NCBI RefSeq assembly: GCF_963667555.1 | Contig: NZ_OY763421.1 | Location: 310,001-374,000, forward strand | Length of the DNA stretch: 64,000 nucleotides | Source: an uncultured Methanolobus sp. | GTDB lineage: Archaea; Halobacteriota; Methanosarcinia; Methanosarcinales; Methanosarcinaceae | Direction of reading: 5' to 3' | Shown: positions 1 to 8,845 of the stretch, piece after piece | Numbering within the stretch: position 1 is the first letter of the stretch | How the letters are laid out: each line of letters opens with the position of its first letter | The notes under the pieces: model-generated | The model's database searches: none | What the model was told of the DNA's origin: nothing | Seen by the model: the letters and a program-made list of their open reading frames with translations, nothing else | Translations under genes and position numbers: made by a program

Positions 1-453
1 GGAAATGCAATGCTTGATGATTTTGTACAGGGTAACATGCAGGCAGCAGGAGTAAGCCTTGAAACACAGAAAGCATACAAGCAAATGATTTTTGAGGCAA
101 CTCTTAGGGAAGATGATGACCTGGTACAGCAACAGTTTGATGCCAGTTCATTAAAAACAGCAGATAGCTCTCTAAACTCAGTCCAGAGAGCTATGGCCAG
201 TGGTTCTTCTAACCAGACCACAACGTCTGAATCAGGTGGTGCTGCACTCAATTCTGCAAAGCCGGTTGATGATGCTCCAAAGTCAACTTCTGATAATTAT
301 GTTGAAGGCTATGAGATGACACAGGAATCGGTGAATAATCCCGATAGTACAAGCAGTCTTTCATTCTCAAGCTCTGACATCATTGCATCAGTATTCGTTG
401 TAGGAACTGTCGGAGCCATATATCTGGGATTCTGGAGGAGAAGGAAATTCTAA
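1..453 (+). CDS. CobN-like surface protein, C-terminal end only
   Basis: This is the 3' end of a gene that begins before the window. The first codons read Gly-Asn-Ala and align with the residues just after the CCHHTCGN motif of the complete paralogues downstream, so the ATG at 10 is internal and not a start. The visible part holds the conserved segment DDFVQGNMQAAGVS, a Ser/Asn/Thr-rich linker containing LNSVQRAMASG, the NYVEGYEMT segment and a single membrane helix (about SSDIIASVFVVGTVGAIYLG) followed by the basic tail FWRRRKF. This tail would anchor a large extracellular protein to the membrane. It makes at least five members of this family in tandem. Membership is clear from the tail; the missing part cannot be judged. 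Confidence 0.85.
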   Translation, partial: GNAMLDDFVQGNMQAAGVSLETQKAYKQMIFEATLREDDDLVQQQFDASSLKTADSSLNSVQRAMASGSSNQTTTSESGGAALNSAKPVDDAPKSTSDNYVEGYEMTQESVNNPDSTSSLSFSSSDIIASVFVVGTVGAIYLGFWRRRKF

Positions 454-466
454 AGACATTAGATTC

Positions 467-497
467 AGGCGCTTATTTTGCGCCTGCTTTTTCATTT
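467..497 (+). terminator. Hairpin terminator after the first CobN-like gene
   Basis: A perfect 6-bp stem AGGCGC (467-472) and GCGCCT (480-485) closes a 7-nt loop and is followed by GCTTTTTCATTTTT. It lies 13 nt after the stop codon. Similar hairpins follow every member of this gene array, so each gene seems to be its own transcription unit. Confidence 0.65.
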
Positions 498-534
498 TTA
501 AACTAAAGAACAGGGTAAAGGACGAGAGAGAATC

Positions 535-598
535 AGACACTCCCAAAAAGCCGCCAAGCAAGAATTGGGAGTGTCTTTACACGTTATCGGGGGATAAC
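535..598 (+). promoter_or_regulatory. Structured 5' leader with GCCGCCAAGCA loop, copy 1
   Basis: A 12-bp stem (535-546 with 565-576, containing GACACTCCCA and TGGGAGTGTC) closes an 18-nt loop holding GCCGCCAAGCAA (550-561). Downstream, TTATCGGGGGATAAC (584-598) directly abuts the ATG; its TATC and GATA arms could fold a small hairpin with the ribosome-binding G-run in the loop. The same loop sequence occurs in leaders at 7543 and 16028 on stems of different sequence. I read it as a translational control element. The loop CCGCC pairs well with the GGTGG of copies 2 and 3 but only partly with GGGGG here. No ligand can be deduced. Confidence 0.6.
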
Positions 599-3500
599 AT
601 GCACATAAAAATAAAATCGGTATTGGTATTAAGTATATTGTTGATGGCAGCACTAACAGGTGTTGCTGCAGGGGCAGAACAGAAAACGAAGATCACTTAC
701 ATCGGTTATTCTGAGAATGAAGCCTTGGAGCTCGCAAGCCAGAGCAATGCTTACAGTGATCTTATTGAATACACCTTCATTCCTTACTACAATAAAACAA
801 ACGGTGCAAGTGCTGAATTACTTGCCGCCTCTGAAAGCGGTTTCCTTGAAACCCAGGACATTATTTTCTGTAATATGGTCGGAGGTTCAGTCTATACTGC
901 ATATAATGGCAGTATAAACAACAGTCTGGTACACGCACAGGAAAACGGAGCCGAGCTTTACAGCATTAGGTCTACCAAAACTCCTTCATATTTCGATTAC
1001 ATCACAAGTGGTTCTGATGAAGAAGACCCAATATGCACCTATTATAACGCAATGGGTACCACAGAAGAAGGAATAGAGAACGCAGAGAATTTGCTTATCT
1101 ATCTTGCAATGAAAACAAAGGTTTCTTACATCGGTTATTCTGAGAATGAAGCCTTGGAGCTCGCAAGCCAGAGCAATGCTTACAGTGATCTTATTGAATA
1201 CACCTTCATTCCTTACTACAATAAAACAAACGGTGCAAGTGCTGAATTACTTGCTGCGTCAGAAAGCGGTTTCCTTGAAACCCAGGACATTATTTTCTGT
1301 AATATGGTCGGAGGTTCAGTCTATACTGCATATAATGGCAGTATAAACGACAGTCTGGTACACGCACAGGAAAACGGAGCCGAGCTTTACAGCATCAGGT
1401 CTACCAAAACTCCTTCATATTTCGATTACATCACAAGTGGTTCTGATGAAGAAGACCCAATATGCACCTATTATAACGCAATGGGTACCACAGAAGAAGG
1501 AATAGAGAACGCAGAGAATTTGCTTATCTATCTTGCAATGAAAACAAAGGTTTCTTACATCGGTTATTCTGAGAATGAAGCCTTGGAGCTCGCAAGCCAG
1601 AGCAATGCTTACAATGATCTTATTGAATACACCTTCATTCCTTACTACAATAAAACAAACGGTGCAAGTGCTGAATTACTTGCCGCCTCTGAAAGCGGTT
1701 TCCTTGAAACCCAGGACATTATTTTCTGTAATATGGTCGGAGGTTCAGTCTATACTGCATATAATGGCAGTATAAACGACAGTCTGGTACACGCACAGGA
1801 AAACGGAGCCGAGCTTTACAGCATCAGGTCTACCAAAACTCCTTCATATTTCGATTACATCACAAGTGGTTCTGATGAAGAAGACCCAATATGCACCTAT
1901 TATAACGCAATGGGTACCACAGAAGAAGGAATAGAGAACGCAGAGAATTTGCTTATCTATCTTGCAATGAAAACAAAGGTTTCTTACATCGGTTATTCTG
2001 AGAATGAAGCCTTGGAGCTCGCAAGCCAGAGCAATGCTTACAATGATCTTATTGAATACACCTTCATTCCTTACTACAATAAAACAAACGGTGCAAGTGC
2101 TGAATTACTTGCCGCCTCTGAAAGCGGTTTCCTTGAAACCCAGGACATTATTTTCTGTAATATGGTCGGAGGTTCAGTCTATACTGCATATAATGGCAGT
2201 ATAAACGACAGTCTGGTACACGCACAGGAAAACGGAGCCGAGCTTTACAGCATCAGGTCTACCAAAACTCCTTCATATTTCGATTATATCACAAGTGGTT
2301 CTGATGAAGAAGACTCAATATGCACCTATTATAACGCAATGGGTACCACAGAAGAAGGAATAGAGAACGCTGAGAATTTGCTTATCTATCTTGCAATGAA
2401 AACAAAGGTTTCTTACATCGGTTATTCTGAGAATGAAGCCTTGGAGCTCGCAAGCCAGAGCAATGCTTACAATGATCTTATTGAATACACCTTCATTCCT
2501 TACTACAATAAAACAAACGGTGCAAGTGCTGAATTACTTGCCGCCTCTGAAAGCGGTTTCCTTGAAACCCAGGACATTATTTTCTGTAATATGGTCGGAG
2601 GTTCAGTCTATACTGCATATAATGGCAGTATAAACGACAGTCTGGTACACGCACAGGAAAACGGAGCCGAGCTTTACAGCATCAGGTCTACCAAAACTCC
2701 TTCATATTTCGATTACATCACAAGTGGTTCTGATGAAGAAGACCCAATATGCACCTATTATAACGCAATGGGTACCACAGAAGAAGGAATAGAGAACGCA
2801 GAGAATTTGCTTATCTATCTTGCAACAGGCAGTTCTACTTTTTCGAAAATGGTTACTCTTGGAAATTCCAATGTAAATTTCACTGAATTTGTGTTCGTCC
2901 TAGGTACAGAGGTTAATGAGATTACCCTAAGTAATTCAATACTCGATGTAAATATTTCTGATAATCTAAATGTCACCATATTTACACCTTCCAATCCTGT
3001 ACCAGATGAGTTTGATTTCTCCACTTATGGAATGATCTTCATCGAATCACAGAACGAATCCACAGTTGAAGACTGGACCTCCAGCATAAGTTATGCTAAA
3101 AAAGGCGGTTCAAATGTTATTGGATACAATCTTTCTTCCAATATTACATTACCTAACATAGACTTGTATTCTGATGAATACACAGATATTGAAAGGTACT
3201 GGATACAGGGTAACGAAACAAATATGGTCAATATGGTCAAATTCATGGGGCAGAAATTCTCTGATGTTTTGAAAAATGAAAATATTTCTGAACCAATGAT
3301 TTTACAGGATAAAGTTAATGTTACCTTTATCCTCAATTCCAACACCAGGCTAAATGACCTTAAAACAGTGGTAGCTGAGAGAGAAATCATCACTGACCGT
3401 TTCAACGTCAATTTAATGTCTGGTGAAGAAGCCACCAATGTAACTGACTTTACAGATCAGGATGTAATCATTCTTTATATGGTAGGTTCCGACCAGATTC

Positions 3501-6500
3501 CTCTTTTCAGAGATGCACTTATTGAAGCTCAGAATGGTGATACGGAAATAGGAACATTTGGAATGGATGCATACAGTGAAGGTATCGGTACAATAGATAT
3601 GGATAATCACAGTATGATGCAGGATTACTTTGATGAAGGTGGAACTTCCAATATGGAAAGATGGATTCGATACACGGGAGTAAACTTTGAACGAATCTAC
3701 ATTGAATGTAATCCCGTATCTGCACCAGATATTCCAAATACAGGTATTTATCATCCAGATGCATTCCCAACAATATTCGCAAATTGTGATGAGTATATAG
3801 ATTGGTATTCTACAAGGGCAGATGGTGGACATATTTACGATTCTGATGCACCTACCATAGGAATTGCTAACTATGAAATAAAAAGTAATTCACTTGCTAA
3901 TACTGCTGATGATGCACTCATAAGGTATATTGAATCACAAGGTTGCAATGTCATATATGCAACAGAAGAGGCATTTAAGGATGAGGACACAGACGGCAAT
4001 AAGGATGCTGACTATTATACATTAAATGGCAGTGTTCTTGTAGAATCTATAATCGCATTAAAAGGGTTCTATATAAATTTTGATCTGGATGCAGGACAGG
4101 AGTTTTTCAATGAGTATAATGTTCCAATTATAAAAGGAACGTATGATCAATACCAATCAACTTCAGAGTATGTTAACAGTTCACATGGTCTAACTCCTTC
4201 ATCTCTCTATTATCAGGTTGCTTATCCTGAAATCGAAGGTCGTATTGATTACATATGGCTAGCTGGTCTTGATACTGATGAGGAGACTCAGAATGAGTAT
4301 TATAATCCAATAGATGAACAGATCGAGTGGATATGTGACAGGGCTATTGCATGGGCAGAGCTTGGTGAGATGGACAATTCTGACAAGAAGGTAAGCATCA
4401 TTTATTACAACCACGAAGGTGGTAAGAACAATATTGGTGCCAGCTATCTGGATATTGGTTCAAGTTTCACATTGCTTCTGGAGAGTATGAAAGAAGCAGG
4501 ATATGACCTTGGAAACAACACAATTCCAAATGGAAGTGAGTTCATTGACCTGTTCATAACCAGCAGGAATGTTGGATCATGGGCACCTGGTGAACTTGAA
4601 AAGGTGATTGAATCCGGTTATGTGACAATGATGCCTGTAGATGACTATCTCCAATATTACAACGAACTTCCGGAAAGTGTCCGCGAAGAGGTTGAGGAAA
4701 CATGGGGAGAAGCTCCAGGAGATATCATGACCTATGAGAATACCAGTGGAGAGTATTTTGTCATACCAACAATTCAGCTTGGTAATATCAACTTCATTCC
4801 ACAGCCAACAAGGGCAGGACTTTCCGATGAGTCACTTATTTACCACAATGAATCCATACCACCTACACACCAGTACCTTGCAACATACTTCTGGATCAAC
4901 AATGATTATGATGCAGATGCAATGATACACTTTGGTACACATGGTACTCAGGAATGGCTGCCAGGTAAGGAAGTAGGACTATGGAGATATGACTATCCAT
5001 CTATCATGGCTGCTGAGACTCCTATTATTTATCCATACATCATGGACAATGTAGGTGAAGGTACACAGGCAAAACGCCGTGGTAATGCAGTCATTATCGA
5101 TCACCTTACTCCTCCAATAATTGAAGCCGGTCTCTATGGTGACCTTGCTACAATGCAGGAGAAAATAAACAATTACCAGGACGCAAAAGACGATAATGAT
5201 ACTGCAATGATGGCACTTTACCGCAACAGTACTGTACAGCTATACGAGAATCTGACCCTTGGGGAGGATCTTGGTGTATCAACTGCTGAATTGAATAACA
5301 TGACCAATGATGACTTCTCCAGTTTCCTGGATGATACACTGGAAGAATATCTTGAAGAGCTCAAGGATGAACTAATTCCATACGGCTTACACATATTCGG
5401 TGTGGCACCTGAAGATTTTAAACTTGTTTCAATGGTCAAATCCATGATTGGTGATGACTTCACAGACCATATCTATGACGTGCTTTCAGAGGGTACCCAG
5501 GAAGAAAGAGAAGAAGAAGCAAGTGATGATGCTACATTGCTTTTGAATGCTACATTGATCAACGGAGTAAATGTTTCAGATGCTCAATTTGCAGTTCTTG
5601 GTCAGAATTACACAAGTATTACAGCAGATCTTGAACTTGCACTCGAATATGCAGACAATCTTGAGCAGACTACCCGTGAGATAAACCAGACACTTAAAGC
5701 TCTTAATGCTGGATACATTGAACCTGCTCCAGGAAATGATCCTATTCGAAATCCAAGTGCTTTACCAACTGGAAATAACTTCTATAGTTTCGACCAGAGA
5801 CTGATACCTGATCAGGAAACACAGGATCAGGGAAGTGCAGTCATGAAAGCATGGCTTGAATCATATAAGGAAGAGAATGGAGAATATCCGAACAAGGTTG
5901 CCTTCATTCTGTGGTCTGTTGAAACCATGCGTAATGAAGGTTTGATGGAAGCACAGATATACGAACTACTTGGTGTTAAACCAGAAAGAAGTTCAGGCAG
6001 ACTCACTGGAGCGTTTAATGTAACTCCTGTTAGTGAACTTGGTCATCCAAGGATTGATGTTGTGATTGTGCCTTCAGGACTTTATCGTGACACTTTCCCA
6101 TTCCAGCTTGAACTCTTAGATAATGCTGTTCGAGCGGTTGCAGATCTTGATGAGGCAAATGAGACGAATTATGTGAGAGCAAATTCACTTGTAATTGAAG
6201 ATGCTATGCTAGAACTTGGATACAATGAAACTGTTGCACATTACATATCCAGATCAAGGATATTCAGTGAAGCTGAAGGAACTTACGGCACGGGTGTTTC
6301 CTCAGCAGCGGAAGCCAGTGATACATGGGAAAATTCAACCGAGCTTGCTGATCTTTTCATATCCAGGATGTCTAATATCTATGGAGCAGATGTATGGGGT
6401 GATAACTATGAGGATGTGTTCATGCTCAATCTTGTTGGTGTAGATGTGGCAATGCATAGTGACTCATCAAACCTCTATGGTCTCATTGATAATGATGATG

Positions 6501-7453
6501 TTTATCAGTATCTTGGTGGACTTGGTCTGGCTATAAGGTCACTTGGCGGTGATGTTTCATTGTTTATTGCAGACTTTACGAGTGTGGATAATCCTGAAAT
6601 CATTACTCTAGAGGAAGCATTCAGCAAAGAGCTGACAGCAAGATATCTTAATCCAAACTGGGTAACCGGTATGATGGAATTCGATTATGCCGGTGCCAGA
6701 GAGCTGATGAAAACAGTTGAGTATATGTGGGGTTGGGAAGCAACAACTCCGGATCTTGTAACTGACTCCGATTGGGACAAGATATACGAAACTTACATCC
6801 TTGACTCACAGAATATTGGTGTTGATGACTTCCTGAAAGAAAATGCATACCAGTATCAGTCTATAACTAGCAGAATGATAGAAACTATCAGGAAAGAGGG
6901 CTGGGAAGCTTCAGATGATACCCTGAACAATCTTGTCAATGAATATGTCAAGTCTGTGGTTGAAAATGGCGTAACCTGTTGTCACCACACCTGTGGTAAT
7001 GCACAGCTTTCTGACTTCATAGCTGGACAAATGCAGGCAGCAGGAGTAACCGCAGAAATGCAGGCAGCATACAATAAATTGATGTATGAAGCTACCCTGA
7101 GGGACGAGTTTGCGGTACATCAGCAGACTGATGATAGCTTTGTGCAACAGGCACATGACGATTCTCTAAACTCAGTCCAGAGAGCCATGGCATCAGGTTC
7201 AGGCTCATCCAACCAGACAATGATGGCAGATTCAGGAGGAGCAGGAACAGATTATGAAACACCAGTTCAGGACTCAGGAAAATCAACTCCTGACAACTAT
7301 GTCCAGGGTTATGAAATGACTCATGAGAGTGTTGTTAACGACAACAGTGTGAATAGCCCGACATTCTCAAGTTCGGATATTCTTGCATCAGTATTCGTTG
7401 TTGGAGCTCTTGGAGCTATATATGTAGGATTCTGGAAGAGAAGGAAATTCTAG
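599..7453 (+). CDS. Exported CobN-like protein with five near-identical N-terminal repeats
   Basis: This 2,284-residue protein has the core of the CobN / magnesium-chelatase large-subunit family, which in its known cytoplasmic members binds the tetrapyrrole and metal. Seen in order: a signal peptide (1 to about 25), five 143-residue repeats (30-744), two more distant versions of the same module (about 745-1040), the core beginning near GIYHPDA (about 1045), the family motif HFGTHGTQEWLPGK (His1444 and His1448), HSDSSNLYGL, a CCHHTC cluster (2127-2132), a Ser/Asn-rich linker and a membrane helix with a KRRKF tail. Many Asn-x-Ser/Thr sequons fit an exported protein. Usual CobN is about 1,200-1,300 residues and cytoplasmic, where it works with an ATPase; outside the cell there would be no ATP. 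Capture of a metal, corrinoid or other tetrapyrrole is therefore my inference, not shown. The start follows GGGGGAT and gives the signal peptide. Confidence 0.85.
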   Translation: MHIKIKSVLVLSILLMAALTGVAAGAEQKTKITYIGYSENEALELASQSNAYSDLIEYTFIPYYNKTNGASAELLAASESGFLETQDIIFCNMVGGSVYTAYNGSINNSLVHAQENGAELYSIRSTKTPSYFDYITSGSDEEDPICTYYNAMGTTEEGIENAENLLIYLAMKTKVSYIGYSENEALELASQSNAYSDLIEYTFIPYYNKTNGASAELLAASESGFLETQDIIFCNMVGGSVYTAYNGSINDSLVHAQENGAELYSIRSTKTPSYFDYITSGSDEEDPICTYYNAMGTTEEGIENAENLLIYLAMKTKVSYIGYSENEALELASQSNAYNDLIEYTFIPYYNKTNGASAELLAASESGFLETQDIIFCNMVGGSVYTAYNGSINDSLVHAQENGAELYSIRSTKTPSYFDYITSGSDEEDPICTYYNAMGTTEEGIENAENLLIYLAMKTKVSYIGYSENEALELASQSNAYNDLIEYTFIPYYNKTNGASAELLAASESGFLETQDIIFCNMVGGSVYTAYNGSINDSLVHAQENGAELYSIRSTKTPSYFDYITSGSDEEDSICTYYNAMGTTEEGIENAENLLIYLAMKTKVSYIGYSENEALELASQSNAYNDLIEYTFIPYYNKTNGASAELLAASESGFLETQDIIFCNMVGGSVYTAYNGSINDSLVHAQENGAELYSIRSTKTPSYFDYITSGSDEEDPICTYYNAMGTTEEGIENAENLLIYLATGSSTFSKMVTLGNSNVNFTEFVFVLGTEVNEITLSNSILDVNISDNLNVTIFTPSNPVPDEFDFSTYGMIFIESQNESTVEDWTSSISYAKKGGSNVIGYNLSSNITLPNIDLYSDEYTDIERYWIQGNETNMVNMVKFMGQKFSDVLKNENISEPMILQDKVNVTFILNSNTRLNDLKTVVAEREIITDRFNVNLMSGEEATNVTDFTDQDVIILYMVGSDQIPLFRDALIEAQNGDTEIGTFGMDAYSEGIGTIDMDNHSMMQDYFDEGGTSNMERWIRYTGVNFERIYIECNPVSAPDIPNTGIYHPDAFPTIFANCDEYIDWYSTRADGGHIYDSDAPTIGIANYEIKSNSLANTADDALIRYIESQGCNVIYATEEAFKDEDTDGNKDADYYTLNGSVLVESIIALKGFYINFDLDAGQEFFNEYNVPIIKGTYDQYQSTSEYVNSSHGLTPSSLYYQVAYPEIEGRIDYIWLAGLDTDEETQNEYYNPIDEQIEWICDRAIAWAELGEMDNSDKKVSIIYYNHEGGKNNIGASYLDIGSSFTLLLESMKEAGYDLGNNTIPNGSEFIDLFITSRNVGSWAPGELEKVIESGYVTMMPVDDYLQYYNELPESVREEVEETWGEAPGDIMTYENTSGEYFVIPTIQLGNINFIPQPTRAGLSDESLIYHNESIPPTHQYLATYFWINNDYDADAMIHFGTHGTQEWLPGKEVGLWRYDYPSIMAAETPIIYPYIMDNVGEGTQAKRRGNAVIIDHLTPPIIEAGLYGDLATMQEKINNYQDAKDDNDTAMMALYRNSTVQLYENLTLGEDLGVSTAELNNMTNDDFSSFLDDTLEEYLEELKDELIPYGLHIFGVAPEDFKLVSMVKSMIGDDFTDHIYDVLSEGTQEEREEEASDDATLLLNATLINGVNVSDAQFAVLGQNYTSITADLELALEYADNLEQTTREINQTLKALNAGYIEPAPGNDPIRNPSALPTGNNFYSFDQRLIPDQETQDQGSAVMKAWLESYKEENGEYPNKVAFILWSVETMRNEGLMEAQIYELLGVKPERSSGRLTGAFNVTPVSELGHPRIDVVIVPSGLYRDTFPFQLELLDNAVRAVADLDEANETNYVRANSLVIEDAMLELGYNETVAHYISRSRIFSEAEGTYGTGVSSAAEASDTWENSTELADLFISRMSNIYGADVWGDNYEDVFMLNLVGVDVAMHSDSSNLYGLIDNDDVYQYLGGLGLAIRSLGGDVSLFIADFTSVDNPEIITLEEAFSKELTARYLNPNWVTGMMEFDYAGARELMKTVEYMWGWEATTPDLVTDSDWDKIYETYILDSQNIGVDDFLKENAYQYQSITSRMIETIRKEGWEASDDTLNNLVNEYVKSVVENGVTCCHHTCGNAQLSDFIAGQMQAAGVTAEMQAAYNKLMYEATLRDEFAVHQQTDDSFVQQAHDDSLNSVQRAMASGSGSSNQTMMADSGGAGTDYETPVQDSGKSTPDNYVQGYEMTHESVVNDNSVNSPTFSSSDILASVFVVGALGAIYVGFWKRRKF
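686..2830 (+). repeat. Five tandem 429-bp repeats inside the CobN-like gene
   Basis: Units start at 686, 1115, 1544, 1973 and 2402, each exactly 429 bp (143 codons). They differ by only a few bases: for example gccgcctct against gctgcgtca in unit 2, and a CCA to TCA change (Pro to Ser) in unit 4. Such similarity, including silent sites, points to very recent duplication or ongoing homogenisation. Copy number could vary between cells or be miscounted in an assembly. Confidence 0.95.
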
Positions 7454-7464
7454 AGACTTTCAGG

Positions 7465-7497
7465 CGCTTTCTAATGAAAGCGTCTTTTTTGTTTTTT
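7465..7497 (+). terminator. Hairpin terminator of the first complete CobN-like gene
   Basis: CGCTTT (7465-7470) pairs with AAAGCG (7477-7482) and is followed by TCTTTTTTGTTTTTT. It is nearly identical to the terminator after the second repeat gene at 15767, like the 3' coding ends of the two genes. Confidence 0.7.
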
Positions 7498-7542
7498 AAA
7501 ACAAAAGAGGGTTGGTATTGAAATTTGAATGAATTAATGGCA

Positions 7543-7603
7543 AACACTTCTCAGTAGCCGCCAAGCAAACGCTGAAGTGTTCTGCATGTTACCGGGTGGA
7601 AAT
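7543..7603 (+). promoter_or_regulatory. Structured 5' leader with GCCGCCAAGCA loop, copy 2
   Basis: The left arm AACACTTC plus CAG (7543-7554, one extra T) pairs with CTGAAGTGTT (7572-7581). The loop carries GCCGCCAAGCAA (7557-7568), the same as copies 1 and 3. Downstream lies TTACCGGGTGGAAAT (7589-7603), directly before the ATG. Loop CCGCC can pair with GGTGG, which would close a pseudoknot and hide the ribosome-binding segment. The stem sequence differs from copy 1 while pairing is kept. Confidence 0.6.
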
Positions 7604-8677
7604 ATGAAAAGAAAGAAAATAACGTTAGTTTTACTTAGTTTATTACTGGTATTCTCGCTGGTAAGTGTTGCATCGGCAGATGAACAAAAAACAAAGATAA
7701 CTTACATCAGTTACAAATCAAATACTCTTCTTGAGGAAGCGAGCCATACAAACGCTTATAGCGACCTTATCGACTACACGTTCATCAACTACTATGATTA
7801 TGGAGTTGGTGGTACAAGTCCTGATATCATAAATGCTGCCGAGAGTGGTTTCTTCGACACCCAGGATGTCATACTTTGTGTAGGTGCCATGCCTGCCTTA
7901 TACGGTAACACAACAGTTACTGATGCTTTCAAAGCTGCCCATAACAGCGGCACCGAACTTTACGGTATCTACGGAAACGAGCCACCTGAATGCTTTGACT
8001 ATTATTCCGTAGGTAACACCAGCCGCACTATCGACCGTTATTACACCAATATGGTGAATAGCTCTCTTGAGGAATCAGTAAGACTTGAGAATGCTGAGGA
8101 TCTGCTTGTCTATCTCACAATGGCTCAGAAAATCACTTACATCAGCTACAAGCCAAATACACTTCTTGAGGAAGCAAGCCTGACAAACGCTTACGGCGAC
8201 CTTATCGACTACACATTCATCAACTACTATGATTATGGAGTCGGTGGTACAAGTCCTGATATAATCAATGCTGCCGAAAGTGGTTTCTTCGATACCCAGG
8301 ATGTCATACTTTGTGTAGGTGCAATGCCTGCTTTATACGGTAACACAACAGTTACGGATGGTTTTAAGGCTGCACACAATAGCGGTACTGAACTTTACAG
8401 CATCTACGGTAATGAGCCACCTGAATGCTTTGATTATTATTCTGCAGGTAACACCAGCCGCACTATCGATCAGTATTATACCAATATGGTCAACAGCTCT
8501 CTTGAGGAATCATTGAGACTTGAGAATGCTGAGGACCTGCTTGTCTATCTCACAATGGCTCAGAAAATCACTTACATCAGTTATAAGCCAAATACACTTC
8601 TTGAGGAAGCAAGCCTGACAAATGCTTACAGCGACCTTATCGACTACACCTTCATTAATTATTATAGGGTCCTCTGA
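7604..8677 (+). pseudogene. 5' part of an IS-interrupted CobN-like gene (signal peptide and repeats 1-3a)
   Basis: The frame starts at the ATG at 7604, directly after the leader's GGGTGG; an upstream GTG at 7577 lies inside the leader stem and would spoil the signal peptide. The encoded part has a signal peptide (MKRKKITLVLL onward, cut after about residue 25), two full 145-residue repeats and the first third of a third. At 8665 an insertion sequence interrupts it, and translation ends after four foreign residues. It would give a secreted fragment of about 357 residues without core or membrane anchor. The remainder resumes at 9930 in a compatible frame: without the element and one target copy the gene is 2,295 codons. 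I treat it as a disrupted gene; the repeats may allow repair by recombination. Confidence 0.85.
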
Positions 8678-8810
8678 GATTATATCCTAATTACAGCAAT
8701 ATAATTCCTTTTTTACCTAAATACAGAGTTTATCTTACTGCCCCATAAAAAGTACATCCTATTTAGTTTTTAAATTCAAATTAAAGCCGAATAAAATCGT
8801 AATATTTATT

Positions 8811-8833
8811 GAGGAGGACGTATTATCCTCCTC
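8811..8833 (+). promoter_or_regulatory. Strong hairpin ahead of the transposase start
   Basis: GAGGAGGA (8811-8818) pairs perfectly with TCCTCCTC (8826-8833) over a 7-nt loop, 13 nt before the transposase ATG. The left arm looks like a ribosome-binding site but is buried and too distant. Such hairpins can limit translation from transcripts entering an insertion sequence from outside; that role here is inferred. Confidence 0.45.
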
Positions 8834-8845
8834 TGGCGATTAATT

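Noticed and set aside
535..598. Cobalamin riboswitch ahead of a CobN-like gene
   Set aside because: The leader is only about 65 nt long and lacks the B12 box and multi-helix core of known cobalamin riboswitches. The structure is different, so I did not use that name.
1146..2633. Short open frames of 66 residues repeated every 429 bp in another frame
   Set aside because: They exist only because the main gene is repetitive; they have no starts with ribosome sites and no own features.
686..2830. Tandem repeats that at first sight could suggest a CRISPR-like or satellite array
   Set aside because: The period is 429 bp, there are no spacers, and the frame runs through without stops. They are protein-coding repeats.
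7577..7603. GTG at 7577 as start of the second repeat gene
   Set aside because: It lies inside the conserved leader stem and would add residues ahead of a good signal peptide. The ATG at 7604 directly follows the ribosome-binding segment, as in the paralogues.
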